NCBI GenBank assembly: GCA_002279355.1
Contig: NCBV01000004.1
Span: 46,434 to 110,433 of the forward strand
Length of the DNA: 64,000 nucleotides
Source: Acidiphilium sp. 37-60-79
GTDB lineage: Bacteria; Pseudomonadota; Alphaproteobacteria; Acetobacterales; Acetobacteraceae
Reading direction: 5' to 3'
Part shown: piece after piece, positions 30,894-38,467 of the stretch
Layout: each line of letters starts with the position of its first letter
How positions within the stretch are numbered: position 1 is the stretch's first letter
Translations under genes and position numbers: made by a program
The notes under the pieces: model-generated
Told to the model about the DNA's origin: nothing
Database searches by the model: none
The model's input: only the letters and a program-made list of their open reading frames with translations

Positions 30894-31450
30894 AGATCGA
30901 GCCGCAAATAATTCCCGATGTTTTGCTGATCACCCCTGCCCGGTTCGCCGATAGCCGGGGCTGGTTCAGCGAAAGCTGGAACCAAGCCAAGCTGCAGGCG
31001 CACGGATTCGATCATACCTTCGTGCAGGATAATCACTCCTACTCGCGCACCGTCGGCACCATCCGCGGCTTACATTGCCAAATCGCCCCGTTCGTGCAGG
31101 GCAAGCTGGTCCGCTGTGTGCGCGGCGTGATCTGGGATGTCGCGGTCGATTTACGGCGCGGCTCACCAACCTACGGCCAGTTCGCCGCCGCCGAATTGTC
31201 AGCGGATAACGGCGCGCAATTATGGATACCGGGCGGCTTCTTGCACGGATTTTGCACCTTGGCGCCGGACACCGAAGTGATTTACAAGGTAACCAGTGGC
31301 TATGATAAGGCCTCGGAGCGCGGGGTCATCTGGAACGACCCCGATCTTGCGCTCCCCTGGCCAGTCCAAGCGAATGCGGCGGTGTTGTCGGATAAGGACC
31401 TCGTGATGCCGACATTGGCAAACTGCGCTGATTGGTTCACCCTCGGATGA
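30890..31450 (+). CDS. rfbC: dTDP-4-dehydrorhamnose 3,5-epimerase
   Basis: 186-residue cupin-fold epimerase. [35 protein letters not shown] (active-site His and Arg) and [24 protein letters not shown] are characteristic. Third step of dTDP-L-rhamnose synthesis. The ATG overlaps the rfbA stop and the last codons overlap the rfbD start (ATGATGA), giving a tightly coupled rfbACD unit. Confidence 0.96.
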   Translation: MKIEPQIIPDVLLITPARFADSRGWFSESWNQAKLQAHGFDHTFVQDNHSYSRTVGTIRGLHCQIAPFVQGKLVRCVRGVIWDVAVDLRRGSPTYGQFAAAELSADNGAQLWIPGGFLHGFCTLAPDTEVIYKVTSGYDKASERGVIWNDPDLALPWPVQANAAVLSDKDLVMPTLANCADWFTLG

Positions 31451-32355
31451 TGACGGGGCCGATCCTGATCACCGGTGCCTCGGGCCAGCTTGGTGCGGCC
31501 TTAGTCAAAGGGGCGCAACGCGACGGTTTGGCCTATCGCGCCGTGCAGCGCCCGGCATTTGATTTCGACAGCCCAGCCTCAATTGCCCAAATCTGCGCCG
31601 AAACCACGCCCGGCTTGATTATCAACGCCGCCGCCTGGACCGCCGTTGACGCCGCAGAAACCAACCAAGCGGCCGCATGGCGCGCCAATCGCGATGGCCC
31701 GGCAGCCTTGGCAGCCTATGCCGCCGAAAACCACATCGCGCTGATCCATGTATCGACCGATTATGTGTTCGATGGCAGCAAAGGCGCTCCCTATCTGGAA
31801 ACCGACGCGGTAGCGCCGCTTGGCGTGTATGGCGCGAGCAAAGAGGCTGGCGAGCGAGCGGTGCTGGACGCGGGCGCGCAGGCGATTGTGCTGCGCACTG
31901 CCTGGGTGTTTTCCGCCGGGCGCGCCAATTTTGCCCGCACCATGATCGAGGCCGGGCGCAAGCGGCCGCAATTGCGGGTGGTGGCCGATCAGCGCGGCAC
32001 ACCCACCGCCGCATCAGACCTCGCCGAGGCGATTTTGCGCATCACCGCGCAAATCCAACGCACCGGCTGGCAGCAAGCCTATGGCGGCATTTTCCACGCC
32101 ACCAATCAGGGTGACACCACATGGCACGGCTTTGCCACTGAAATTTTTGCCCAAGCGGCCACCCTTGGCGAGACCGCGCCGGAGATCGTGCCGATCACCA
32201 CGCAAGATTGGCCAACCCCGGTGCGCCGCCCCGCCGATTCACGCCTTGATGGGCAAAAGCTGAAAGCGACATTCGGGATATCGCTCGCCGATTGGCGCGA
32301 TGCCACACGCCGCGTGATGGCCGAAATGCTGATCCCTGCGGTCGGTGCCCGATGA
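31447..32355 (+). CDS. rfbD: dTDP-4-dehydrorhamnose reductase
   Basis: 302-residue NAD(P)-dependent reductase: ILITGASGQLGAALV, NAAAWTAVDAAETNQAAAWRAN, LIHVSTDYVFDGSKGAPYLE, YGASKEAGERAV (Tyr-Lys pair), and RPADSRLDGQKLKATFG at the C-terminal end. Final step of dTDP-L-rhamnose synthesis. ATG 31447 overlaps the rfbC stop; ATG 31450 is an equal alternative. It overlaps the following glycosyltransferase by ATGA. Confidence 0.96.
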   Translation: MMTGPILITGASGQLGAALVKGAQRDGLAYRAVQRPAFDFDSPASIAQICAETTPGLIINAAAWTAVDAAETNQAAAWRANRDGPAALAAYAAENHIALIHVSTDYVFDGSKGAPYLETDAVAPLGVYGASKEAGERAVLDAGAQAIVLRTAWVFSAGRANFARTMIEAGRKRPQLRVVADQRGTPTAASDLAEAILRITAQIQRTGWQQAYGGIFHATNQGDTTWHGFATEIFAQAATLGETAPEIVPITTQDWPTPVRRPADSRLDGQKLKATFGISLADWRDATRRVMAEMLIPAVGAR

Positions 32356-33296
32356 GCCCGGACGGAACTGGATTGGGATTGCCCGATCCGCGCATCGCGA
32401 TTTTGCTATCGACCTATAATGGCGCCCGCTATCTGCCAGAACAGCTCGCCAGCTTTGAACATCAAACCTATGGCGGTTGGCAGTTAATCTGGCGCGACGA
32501 TGGCTCCAAGGATGATACAATTGCGATTATGCGTAATTTCGCCGAACGGATCGGGGCCGATCGCGTGCGCGAAGCCGCTGGTTCCGGGCCGCATTTAGGC
32601 GCCGCACAGAGCTTTCTGGCGCTCCTGCCCGAAGCAATCAGTGCCGATGCGGTCGCGTTTGCCGATCAGGATGATGTCTGGTTACCTGAAAAACTAGCCC
32701 GCGCGGTGGCCGGGCTGCGCAGCGCCGGCAACAGCGCTTATTTATATTGCGCACGGCAATATCTGGTGGATGAGCATTTGCAGGGGCGCCGCTTATCGAT
32801 CCTGCCCGGCGCACGCCCAGGCTTCCCAGCCAGCCTGACGCAGAATATCGTGCACGGCAACACGATGGTGATGAACCGGGCCGCGGCGGATTTGGTCACG
32901 CGCCTGCCCGGACCCGATGGCACCGTGCATGATTGGTGGAGCTATATCGTGGTCACCGCGTGCGGTGGCAAAGTCGAGATCGATCCAGAGCCGGTCGTGC
33001 TCTATCGCCAACATCAAGATAACCTAATCGGCTCACCGCCATCGACGTCAGCGCGCGCCATCAGCGCCATCCGCCGCGGTCCGGGCAGTTTCATGGCGAT
33101 GATGCGCCGCCACGTGGTCCAGTTGGGGAAGTTTGGCGATCTGCTCTCCGAGGACGCCAAACGCGATGTCAAACGGATCGAACGAGGCCTGCGCGGCAAC
33201 CTTCATCAACGCCTACGCGCCGTCACATGCCCCGGCCTGCAACGGCAAACCAGGATGGAGAATATCTTATTTCGCCTCTGGTTCATGATCGGGTGA
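32352..33296 (+). CDS. Family 2 glycosyltransferase, probable rhamnosyltransferase
   Basis: 314-residue GT2-fold enzyme. IAILLSTYNGARYLPEQLASFEHQTY at the N-terminus, WRDDGSKDDTIAIM (nucleotide-sugar Asp), FADQDDVWLPEKL (DxD-like) and VHDWWSYIVVTACGGKVEIDPEPVVLYRQHQDNLIG (C-terminal WW motif and YRQH typical of RfbG/WbbL-like rhamnosyltransferases). Start ATG 32352 overlaps the rfbD stop. It likely uses dTDP-rhamnose made by the four preceding genes. It closes the plus-strand operon. Confidence 0.88.
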   Translation: MSPDGTGLGLPDPRIAILLSTYNGARYLPEQLASFEHQTYGGWQLIWRDDGSKDDTIAIMRNFAERIGADRVREAAGSGPHLGAAQSFLALLPEAISADAVAFADQDDVWLPEKLARAVAGLRSAGNSAYLYCARQYLVDEHLQGRRLSILPGARPGFPASLTQNIVHGNTMVMNRAAADLVTRLPGPDGTVHDWWSYIVVTACGGKVEIDPEPVVLYRQHQDNLIGSPPSTSARAISAIRRGPGSFMAMMRRHVVQLGKFGDLLSEDAKRDVKRIERGLRGNLHQRLRAVTCPGLQRQTRMENILFRLWFMIG

Positions 33297-33324
33297 TCCT
33301 CCGCCCCACGTCACAACGCTGAAA

Positions 33325-34770
33325 TCAAGTAAAGAACTTCATCGTCAATTTAATCATTTTCCGCACCCGCGCATTATACGGCGGAAACAGCATCGGGGAT
33401 GCGGAAAACTGATCGGTCAACACGGCTCGCTCATGCGAAAAAGCGCGAAACCCGTAATAGCCATGAGCATTGCCGATGCCCGAATTATTGACCCCGCCAA
33501 ACGGCAGCTTGGCATGCAGAAAATGCGTCATCGCCCCATTGATGCACGACCCACCCGCCGAAGTTTGCTCAATCACCGTATCCGCCTGGGCCTGATTTTT
33601 GGTGAATATATAGAGCGCCAGGGGCTTTGGTTTGGCATTAATCTCGCGGATCGGCTGGTTGATATCGCGATACGGGCGGATCGGCAGTACCGGGCCAAAA
33701 ATCTCCTCCTGCATCAAGGCCGCATCATCAGGCACACCCGTCATCAAAGTTGGCGCGATATATCGCTGTGCCGCATCGGAGGTTCCCCCGGCCACCACCG
33801 TCGCGCCGTGGGTTTTGGCATCAGCAATCAACGCATTCACCCGCTGGAAATGCCGATCATTGACGATGCGGCAATAATCCGCGCTGGTCGCCGCGTCGCC
33901 GTACATCGCCGTAATCGCGGTGCGCGCCGCATCGACAAATTGCGGCATCACCGCCTCATGCACATAGGCATAATCCGGCGCGATGCAGGTTTGCCCGTTA
34001 TTGGCGAATTTACCCCAAACGATGCTGCGCGCCGCCTTGGTCAGATTAGCCGTCTCGTCAACAATCACCGGCGATTTCCCGCCCAATTCAAGCGTGACCG
34101 ATGACAGATGTCGCGCGGCAGCTCCCATCACAATCTTGCCCACCGCCGGACTGCCGGTGAAAAAAATATGATCGAACGGCAAATCGAGCAGCGCCGTGGC
34201 AACGCTGGCATCGCCTTCAAACGCCGCCACATCGGCAGAATCAAAGATGTCTGCAATGATTTTATCAATCAAACTGGAACAATGCGGGGTGAGTTCGGAG
34301 GGTTTGATAATCGCCGTGCACCCCGCCGCAATCGCCGACGCGAGCGGGCCAAAGGTCAGATTAATCGGGTAATTCCAAGGCGAGATAATCAACGCGACCC
34401 CCTTCGGCTCATGACGAATTTTCGCCTTGGTGCCGAACATGGCCGCCGTCGCGCTCACTTTTTGCGGAGCCATCCAGCGGCGCAAATGTCGGCATGTATG
34501 GCGAATTTCCGAGAGCACCGGCAAAATTTCCGACAAATCAGCCTCTGCCTCGGGCTTGTGCAAATCGGCCTGCAACGCGGCATAAATCTCGCCTTGATGC
34601 GCAATAATCGCCGCTTCGAGGCGCCGGAGCTGTGCGACCCGACTTTCATAGGTTGAACGCCGCAGCGCGATCGCGCGGACCTGTTGGGCCTTGAAAACGC
34701 TGTTATATTCGAGCGCCATATGCGGGCTATCGGGCATGATCCGAGGGTTAACGTTCACGGCATCCTCCAT
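33325..34770 (-). CDS. Aldehyde dehydrogenase (coniferyl-aldehyde-dehydrogenase-like)
   Basis: 481-residue NAD(P)-dependent aldehyde dehydrogenase of the class 3 / CalB-like branch. Seen are ISPWNYPINLTFGPLASAIAAG, IIKPSELTPHCS, FFTGSPAVGKIVMGAAA, VTLELGGKSPVIV (catalytic Glu), GKFANNGQTCIAPDYAYV (catalytic Cys), EEIFGPVLPI and LPFGGVNNSGIGNAHG. It ends with the basic/hydrophobic tail RVRKMIKLTMKFF, which may touch the membrane. The start at ATG 34770 is uncertain; an internal Met at MALEYNSVF is possible. It is convergent with the glycan operon 28 bases away. Confidence 0.9.
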   Translation of the reverse strand: MEDAVNVNPRIMPDSPHMALEYNSVFKAQQVRAIALRRSTYESRVAQLRRLEAAIIAHQGEIYAALQADLHKPEAEADLSEILPVLSEIRHTCRHLRRWMAPQKVSATAAMFGTKAKIRHEPKGVALIISPWNYPINLTFGPLASAIAAGCTAIIKPSELTPHCSSLIDKIIADIFDSADVAAFEGDASVATALLDLPFDHIFFTGSPAVGKIVMGAAARHLSSVTLELGGKSPVIVDETANLTKAARSIVWGKFANNGQTCIAPDYAYVHEAVMPQFVDAARTAITAMYGDAATSADYCRIVNDRHFQRVNALIADAKTHGATVVAGGTSDAAQRYIAPTLMTGVPDDAALMQEEIFGPVLPIRPYRDINQPIREINAKPKPLALYIFTKNQAQADTVIEQTSAGGSCINGAMTHFLHAKLPFGGVNNSGIGNAHGYYGFRAFSHERAVLTDQFSASPMLFPPYNARVRKMIKLTMKFFT

Positions 34771-34816
34771 CGCTTACGGTTAATTTTATCCAGTAAGGCA
34801 GACATTAATAGCTTGG

Positions 34817-36763
34817 TCAATTTTGCGCGACACGCACGCGAAAAGCGTCAAGCGGTGGCGATTGATAGCGCGGCTGCGGTTTGGCCGCCCTGATCACCGC
34901 CCAATGCTGGTGCAACAAAGCAACCTTATCGAATATTGTGGCGAGATCAGCCATTTCCCGATCGATCCGCTTCTCGAACGACAGATGCCGCAAGGATGGT
35001 TCACCCGAAATCAACCGTGCCCCCGCCGACACCCGCAACCACCCCACCTGCCCGCCCGAGGCATCGGCCAACGCAACCGGCTGGCCAATATGGCAAATAC
35101 GCTGCGCCAGCGCATGTTCCGCCGGATAGCGCATCCGGTCAAAGCATCCTGAGCAATCGGCGTTCAACCATTGATAAATCAGCCGCGCCTCCGTGGGCCC
35201 CAGCAACCGTTGGGCATCGGCCGGGTCGCGCACCGCAAAGGCAAATATCATCCGCCGGTCATCCCAAGCCCGCGCCGCCGCCCCATCGCGCTGGAGTGCT
35301 GGCAAAGGCAGCAATTCGAAGCAGCGATAGCGCGCCACCGCCTGGGTAACCGTCGCGGAAAAGCGATCCAGCACGAGGGCCTTGCGCGCATCCGCCACGA
35401 CGCTAAAGGCCCGCAATTCGGCCAATGCCGCCCACCAGCGCAGCAACAATCCATAATTGGCGGTATCCGGCAAATTTTGCACCGCACGGCTTCGTCCCGG
35501 CCACTCCGCACGACCAAAATACGCATCAAGCCCGGCGGGCAAAACACCCTGCTCCACCCGCGCCGCAATCACGGGCGGCACCAGAGCCGCACCGGCGAAA
35601 GGCGGCCCGGTCAGAAATTTCGAACCCGTTACCAAGATAATCGCGTCCAAAGCTAAGTAATCACACAAGCGCCCCGGCGCAATGCGCAATTGGCACGCAT
35701 CAACCACCAGATCGAACCCCCTGCCAAAGCGGGCGCGCAACGCCCGCAACCCCGCCACGCTTGGCGCCAGCAACCCGGTTTTCGATAAATCCAGCGCATG
35801 CAGCACCGGCCACCGCCCGGCCTCAATGGCGTGGCTGATCGCCTCGGCCACCGCCCGATCCACCAAGGATGGCGCCAACGCGACGCCTTCGGAATCGCGC
35901 AGTGCGATGGAGACCAACTCGGTATCAGCGCGGAACCCCTCGATGGGCGCGGCTTTCGCAACATCATGGCCATTCGCGGTATCGATCGCGAAATGCTGTC
36001 CCCGCGCGGCCATCGGCACGCCGCTGCCGGTCTCCTCCGGCGCCAGCAAAATCGCGGTAATCGGCCGATCCCCAGCGCCCAGATGGACAAAGCTGAGCGC
36101 CAGCAACTCGCTATCGGTGCCGGATGCGGCCAACACAATGAGCGTGCTGGTCGGCACCCCCAAGCTCGTGCGAATGCGCCGCCGCATCGAGCCGACCGCA
36201 TGGGTGATGACGCGGCGATTGCCACTATTCAACAAGGCAGCGGTGATCCGCAGCCGCGCCCGATCCGCCGCCTGATAACCGCGCTCGGAAACCGATGACG
36301 CGGTCGAGGACGCAAAAGTAATCGCCCAAGGGCGGGGCCGATGGCTACAGCCATAGCCATTCAGCCCGGTTTGCGGATCACGCAGCAAGCGAACATCGCC
36401 GCCGGTCTCCATGATCGACTCAGACGTCCCCAGCAGCAGCCACACCATCCGCAAGCGCCCAAGCTCCATTGTGCTCGGCGCGATCACCGGCGACCGCGGC
36501 GCAAACGGCGCGAGTTGCTCCCAGATTTGCCGACACTCAAAAATCGATGGCGCTAAATCCGAGCCCAGCGTCGTCAGCCACGGCAACGGTGGCAAATTGG
36601 CCGTTTCAGCCTGCCAAGCAATCGCCGCAAACCGTCCCGCCGCAAAGCCAGCAAGCCCCATAGGCACGCCAAGCTTGACCAAGCGGCGCCACTCGGCTTG
36701 CATGGATTGCACGAGCCACGCGTCACGATGGGTGGTGCGGAGTTTATCAAGCGATGTCTTCAT
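34817..36763 (-). CDS. Uncharacterised protein with a PLP-dependent (aminotransferase class V-like) fold
   Basis: About 648 residues; I do not recognise a named family. The central part looks like a fold-type I PLP enzyme: HAVGSMRRRIRTSLGVPTSTLIVLAASGTDSELLAL (cofactor phosphate loop), FDLVVDACQLRI (Asp to the pyridine nitrogen), and ILVTGSKFLTGPPFAGAAL, where the Lys would form the Schiff base. A 150-residue N-terminal extension and a 200-residue C-terminal extension are unusual. Start is doubtful: ATG 36763 (MKTSLDKLR) is used, but the frame is open to 36865 with other Met codons. It lies 46 bases upstream of the aldehyde dehydrogenase on the same strand, so they may be co-transcribed. Confidence 0.65.
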   Translation of the reverse strand: MKTSLDKLRTTHRDAWLVQSMQAEWRRLVKLGVPMGLAGFAAGRFAAIAWQAETANLPPLPWLTTLGSDLAPSIFECRQIWEQLAPFAPRSPVIAPSTMELGRLRMVWLLLGTSESIMETGGDVRLLRDPQTGLNGYGCSHRPRPWAITFASSTASSVSERGYQAADRARLRITAALLNSGNRRVITHAVGSMRRRIRTSLGVPTSTLIVLAASGTDSELLALSFVHLGAGDRPITAILLAPEETGSGVPMAARGQHFAIDTANGHDVAKAAPIEGFRADTELVSIALRDSEGVALAPSLVDRAVAEAISHAIEAGRWPVLHALDLSKTGLLAPSVAGLRALRARFGRGFDLVVDACQLRIAPGRLCDYLALDAIILVTGSKFLTGPPFAGAALVPPVIAARVEQGVLPAGLDAYFGRAEWPGRSRAVQNLPDTANYGLLLRWWAALAELRAFSVVADARKALVLDRFSATVTQAVARYRCFELLPLPALQRDGAAARAWDDRRMIFAFAVRDPADAQRLLGPTEARLIYQWLNADCSGCFDRMRYPAEHALAQRICHIGQPVALADASGGQVGWLRVSAGARLISGEPSLRHLSFEKRIDREMADLATIFDKVALLHQHWAVIRAAKPQPRYQSPPLDAFRVRVAQN

Positions 36764-36882
36764 AACGTCGATATAAGCAAGCGGCGGCAGCATTGCCATG
36801 TGCGCAACGGCTTCGTTACCGGTTAGCGGGCGTTTCAATCGATTGCACGCGATAACCTGACGCAATCGGTCTGAATCTGGCC

Positions 36883-37287
36883 CTAAACAGCGTCATCGGC
36901 CCGAAAGGCAGCCGGCCAGTGGCTCAACGCCTCACCGGCCAGCACGATCACATCGAAGCGAATATCAGGCCGCTGCCATTCAGGATGCGCCGCGAGCAGG
37001 ATGGTGGCCGCTGCAACCAACCGCTGTCGCTGCCGCGGCGAAATCGCATAAAGCCCCGCCGCCTCGCTGGCCCGCGCTTTGACCTCGACGAACGCCAGCA
37101 CAGTCTCATTCTGCACAACCAGATCAATCTCACCAGACGCTGTGCGTAAGCGCTGTCCAAGAATTTGGTATCCGAGATCGCTCAGCCATTGCGCGGCCAA
37201 CGCTTCGGATCGGCGCCCTTTGGTCTCAGCCTGTTGACGCGTTTGGCGCCGCAAAAGGCCGCGATCATCTATCTTGTTGGTTTTCAT
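36883..37287 (-). CDS. yraN: YraN family protein (UPF0102)
   Basis: 134-residue member of the YraN/UPF0102 family of endonuclease-like proteins. Typical elements are GRRSEALAAQWLSDLGYQIL, RTASGEIDLV (GEIDLI-type acidic motif), and VLAFVEVKAR (ExK nuclease motif), then RQRQRLVAAATILLA. The PD-(D/E)xK-like motif is intact, but cellular function of the family is not well established. ATG 37287 is directly abutted by a perfect palindrome (37287-37303), a likely operator. Confidence 0.92.
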   Translation of the reverse strand: MKTNKIDDRGLLRRQTRQQAETKGRRSEALAAQWLSDLGYQILGQRLRTASGEIDLVVQNETVLAFVEVKARASEAAGLYAISPRQRQRLVAAATILLAAHPEWQRPDIRFDVIVLAGEALSHWPAAFRADDAV

Positions 37288-37316
37288 AACTTTCCGAAAG
37301 TTACATAACGCTTATG
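37287..37316. promoter_or_regulatory. Two adjoining dyads upstream of yraN
   Basis: A perfect 17-base palindrome, TAACTTTC-C-GAAAGTTA (37287-37303), overlaps the last base of the yraN start codon, and a second dyad, CATAA-CGC-TTATG (37304-37316), follows without a gap. Placed at the translation start and at the edge of an AT-rich island, they look like operator sites or an RNA hairpin masking the yraN ribosome site. Direct observation; the function is inferred. Confidence 0.5.
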
Positions 37317-37349
37317 CAAAAAGATAGAGCGTCGTAAAGTTCATATGAT

Positions 37350-37436
37350 ATTGCAAAATTCGACATTGTCCGATAACAATTTTGCGGTATCGATACACAC
37401 ATAGAAAAAAATGGAGGATCAGATGGATTTTGCAAT
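37350..37436. promoter_or_regulatory. Repeated ATTTTGC motif in the AT-rich control region of the XRE gene
   Basis: The word ATTTTGC occurs once inverted (within 37350-37359) and twice direct (37379-37385, 37427-37433). The outer copies form a perfect 10-base inverted repeat (ATTGCAAAAT / ATTTTGCAAT) and the first two an 8-base one. GACATTGTC (37362-37370) and GTATCGATAC (37387-37396) are further small palindromes. This density of dyads in a low-GC stretch suggests operator sites, probably for the adjacent XRE protein itself. Confidence 0.4.
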
Positions 37437-37473
37437 TATTTTTAAAATTTACGAAAATTTGAGATGCGAATAG
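37423..37473 (+). CDS. Possible 16-codon leader ORF
   Basis: ATG 37423 is preceded by GGAGGA with a 4-base spacer, the best ribosome site in this part of the window, and opens a frame MDFAIIFKIYENLRCE ending in TAG. It sits 49 bases before the XRE gene and overlaps one copy of the ATTTTGC motif. The peptide is hydrophobic and its codons are AT-rich, unlike the neighbours. It may be a regulatory leader peptide or a chance ORF next to a strong site. Confidence 0.35.
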   Translation: MDFAIIFKIYENLRCE

Positions 37474-37522
37474 TATCTTATGACGTAATTGAGTATGAAG
37501 GTCATTGAGGTATAAATTCACC

Positions 37523-38404
37523 ATGATGCAATTTAATGAGATTGGCCATCAGATTCGCGCCTATCGGATGGAGTCCGGCCTCAAAGCCGAAGAGATCGCC
37601 GCGCGCCTCGGCGTTTCCCGTGCGGCGCTGTATCGCTATGAAAAAGGCGAGGTGATCAAGCTCGACACGGTCAAACGCCTCGCGGAATTGCTCAAAATCT
37701 CACCACTGACCCTGCTGGGCATCGGCGTCGAATATTTCAGCCGCCCCATCGGGTTTCTCGAGCGGATCCGTCAAATCGAGGAAAGCGCCGATCAAATCCT
37801 GGAAATTGCCGGCCCGGTATCGTTTCTGACCACGTCTGATCAGTATGAAGCCGTGATCGGACAGATTTTCGAAGAACTCGCGGACAATGCCGGGGCTGAT
37901 CGGGTACTCTATCAAGCTGCGGCCGAGCAGGTGCTCGGTGCCCTTGCCTCGCGCAAGCGCATGTTTGCCGCCCGCCGCCCGTCCGTCATTTCCGTCCTAA
38001 CGCCCCGATCGCTGCGCCGTTTTGTCTTTGAAGGCATTGGCGGCGCCCTGCCCTTGTCCGAAGCCTTGCGGACCCGCTGTCGCGACGTGGCACGGCGCGA
38101 GGTGGAGCGTGTGGCAGATCTGGTCGAGAGCGAACCGATGGGACTGCAATTTGGCCTCACTCAAGGCGCTGAACCGACCAGCCAATTTATCCTGCTGCGC
38201 GCCCGTGATCGCGCGACACTCGCGATCAATCCATTCCCCGCCGATGCAACCCCCAACGCCCAAACCGGCGTCGCCATGATCACCAGTGCGGAAGATGCAT
38301 TGCAAACTCATCAGCGCATCGCCGAGCAAGCCTGGCGCGATGCCACCAAGGGCGGCGTTGCGGCTCGGCAAATTCGGGAAATTCTGGTCAGTATCAATCG
38401 TTAA
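37523..38404 (+). CDS. XRE-family transcriptional regulator with a C-terminal sensory region
   Basis: About 293 residues. An N-terminal helix-turn-helix of the XRE type is clear (IGHQIRAYRMESGLKAEEIAARLGVSRAALYRYEKGEVIKLDTVKRLAELLKISP, in pieces residues 5-60). The remaining 230 residues (SADQILEIAGPVSFLTTSDQYEAVI onward) match no domain I can name and could bind a ligand or oligomerise. ATG 37523 or 37526 are the likely starts; TTG 37505 is possible. The 235-base AT-rich region upstream carries several dyads, so autoregulation is likely. Ends at a strong intrinsic terminator. Confidence 0.85.
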   Translation: MMQFNEIGHQIRAYRMESGLKAEEIAARLGVSRAALYRYEKGEVIKLDTVKRLAELLKISPLTLLGIGVEYFSRPIGFLERIRQIEESADQILEIAGPVSFLTTSDQYEAVIGQIFEELADNAGADRVLYQAAAEQVLGALASRKRMFAARRPSVISVLTPRSLRRFVFEGIGGALPLSEALRTRCRDVARREVERVADLVESEPMGLQFGLTQGAEPTSQFILLRARDRATLAINPFPADATPNAQTGVAMITSAEDALQTHQRIAEQAWRDATKGGVAARQIREILVSINR

Positions 38405-38433
38405 GCCGTCGCCCGCGCATCAACATCCCATTA

Positions 38434-38460
38434 AAAAACCCGGCATTAAGCCGGGTTTTT
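38434..38460. terminator. Bidirectional intrinsic terminator
   Basis: An 11-base arm rich in A then CCCGGC (38434-38444), 5-base loop ATTAA, and a perfect complementary arm ending in TTTTT (38450-38460). It sits between the convergent XRE and OmpA-like genes and by symmetry gives a T-run on both strands, so it likely serves both. Confidence 0.85.
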
Positions 38461-38467
38461 CTTGGGT

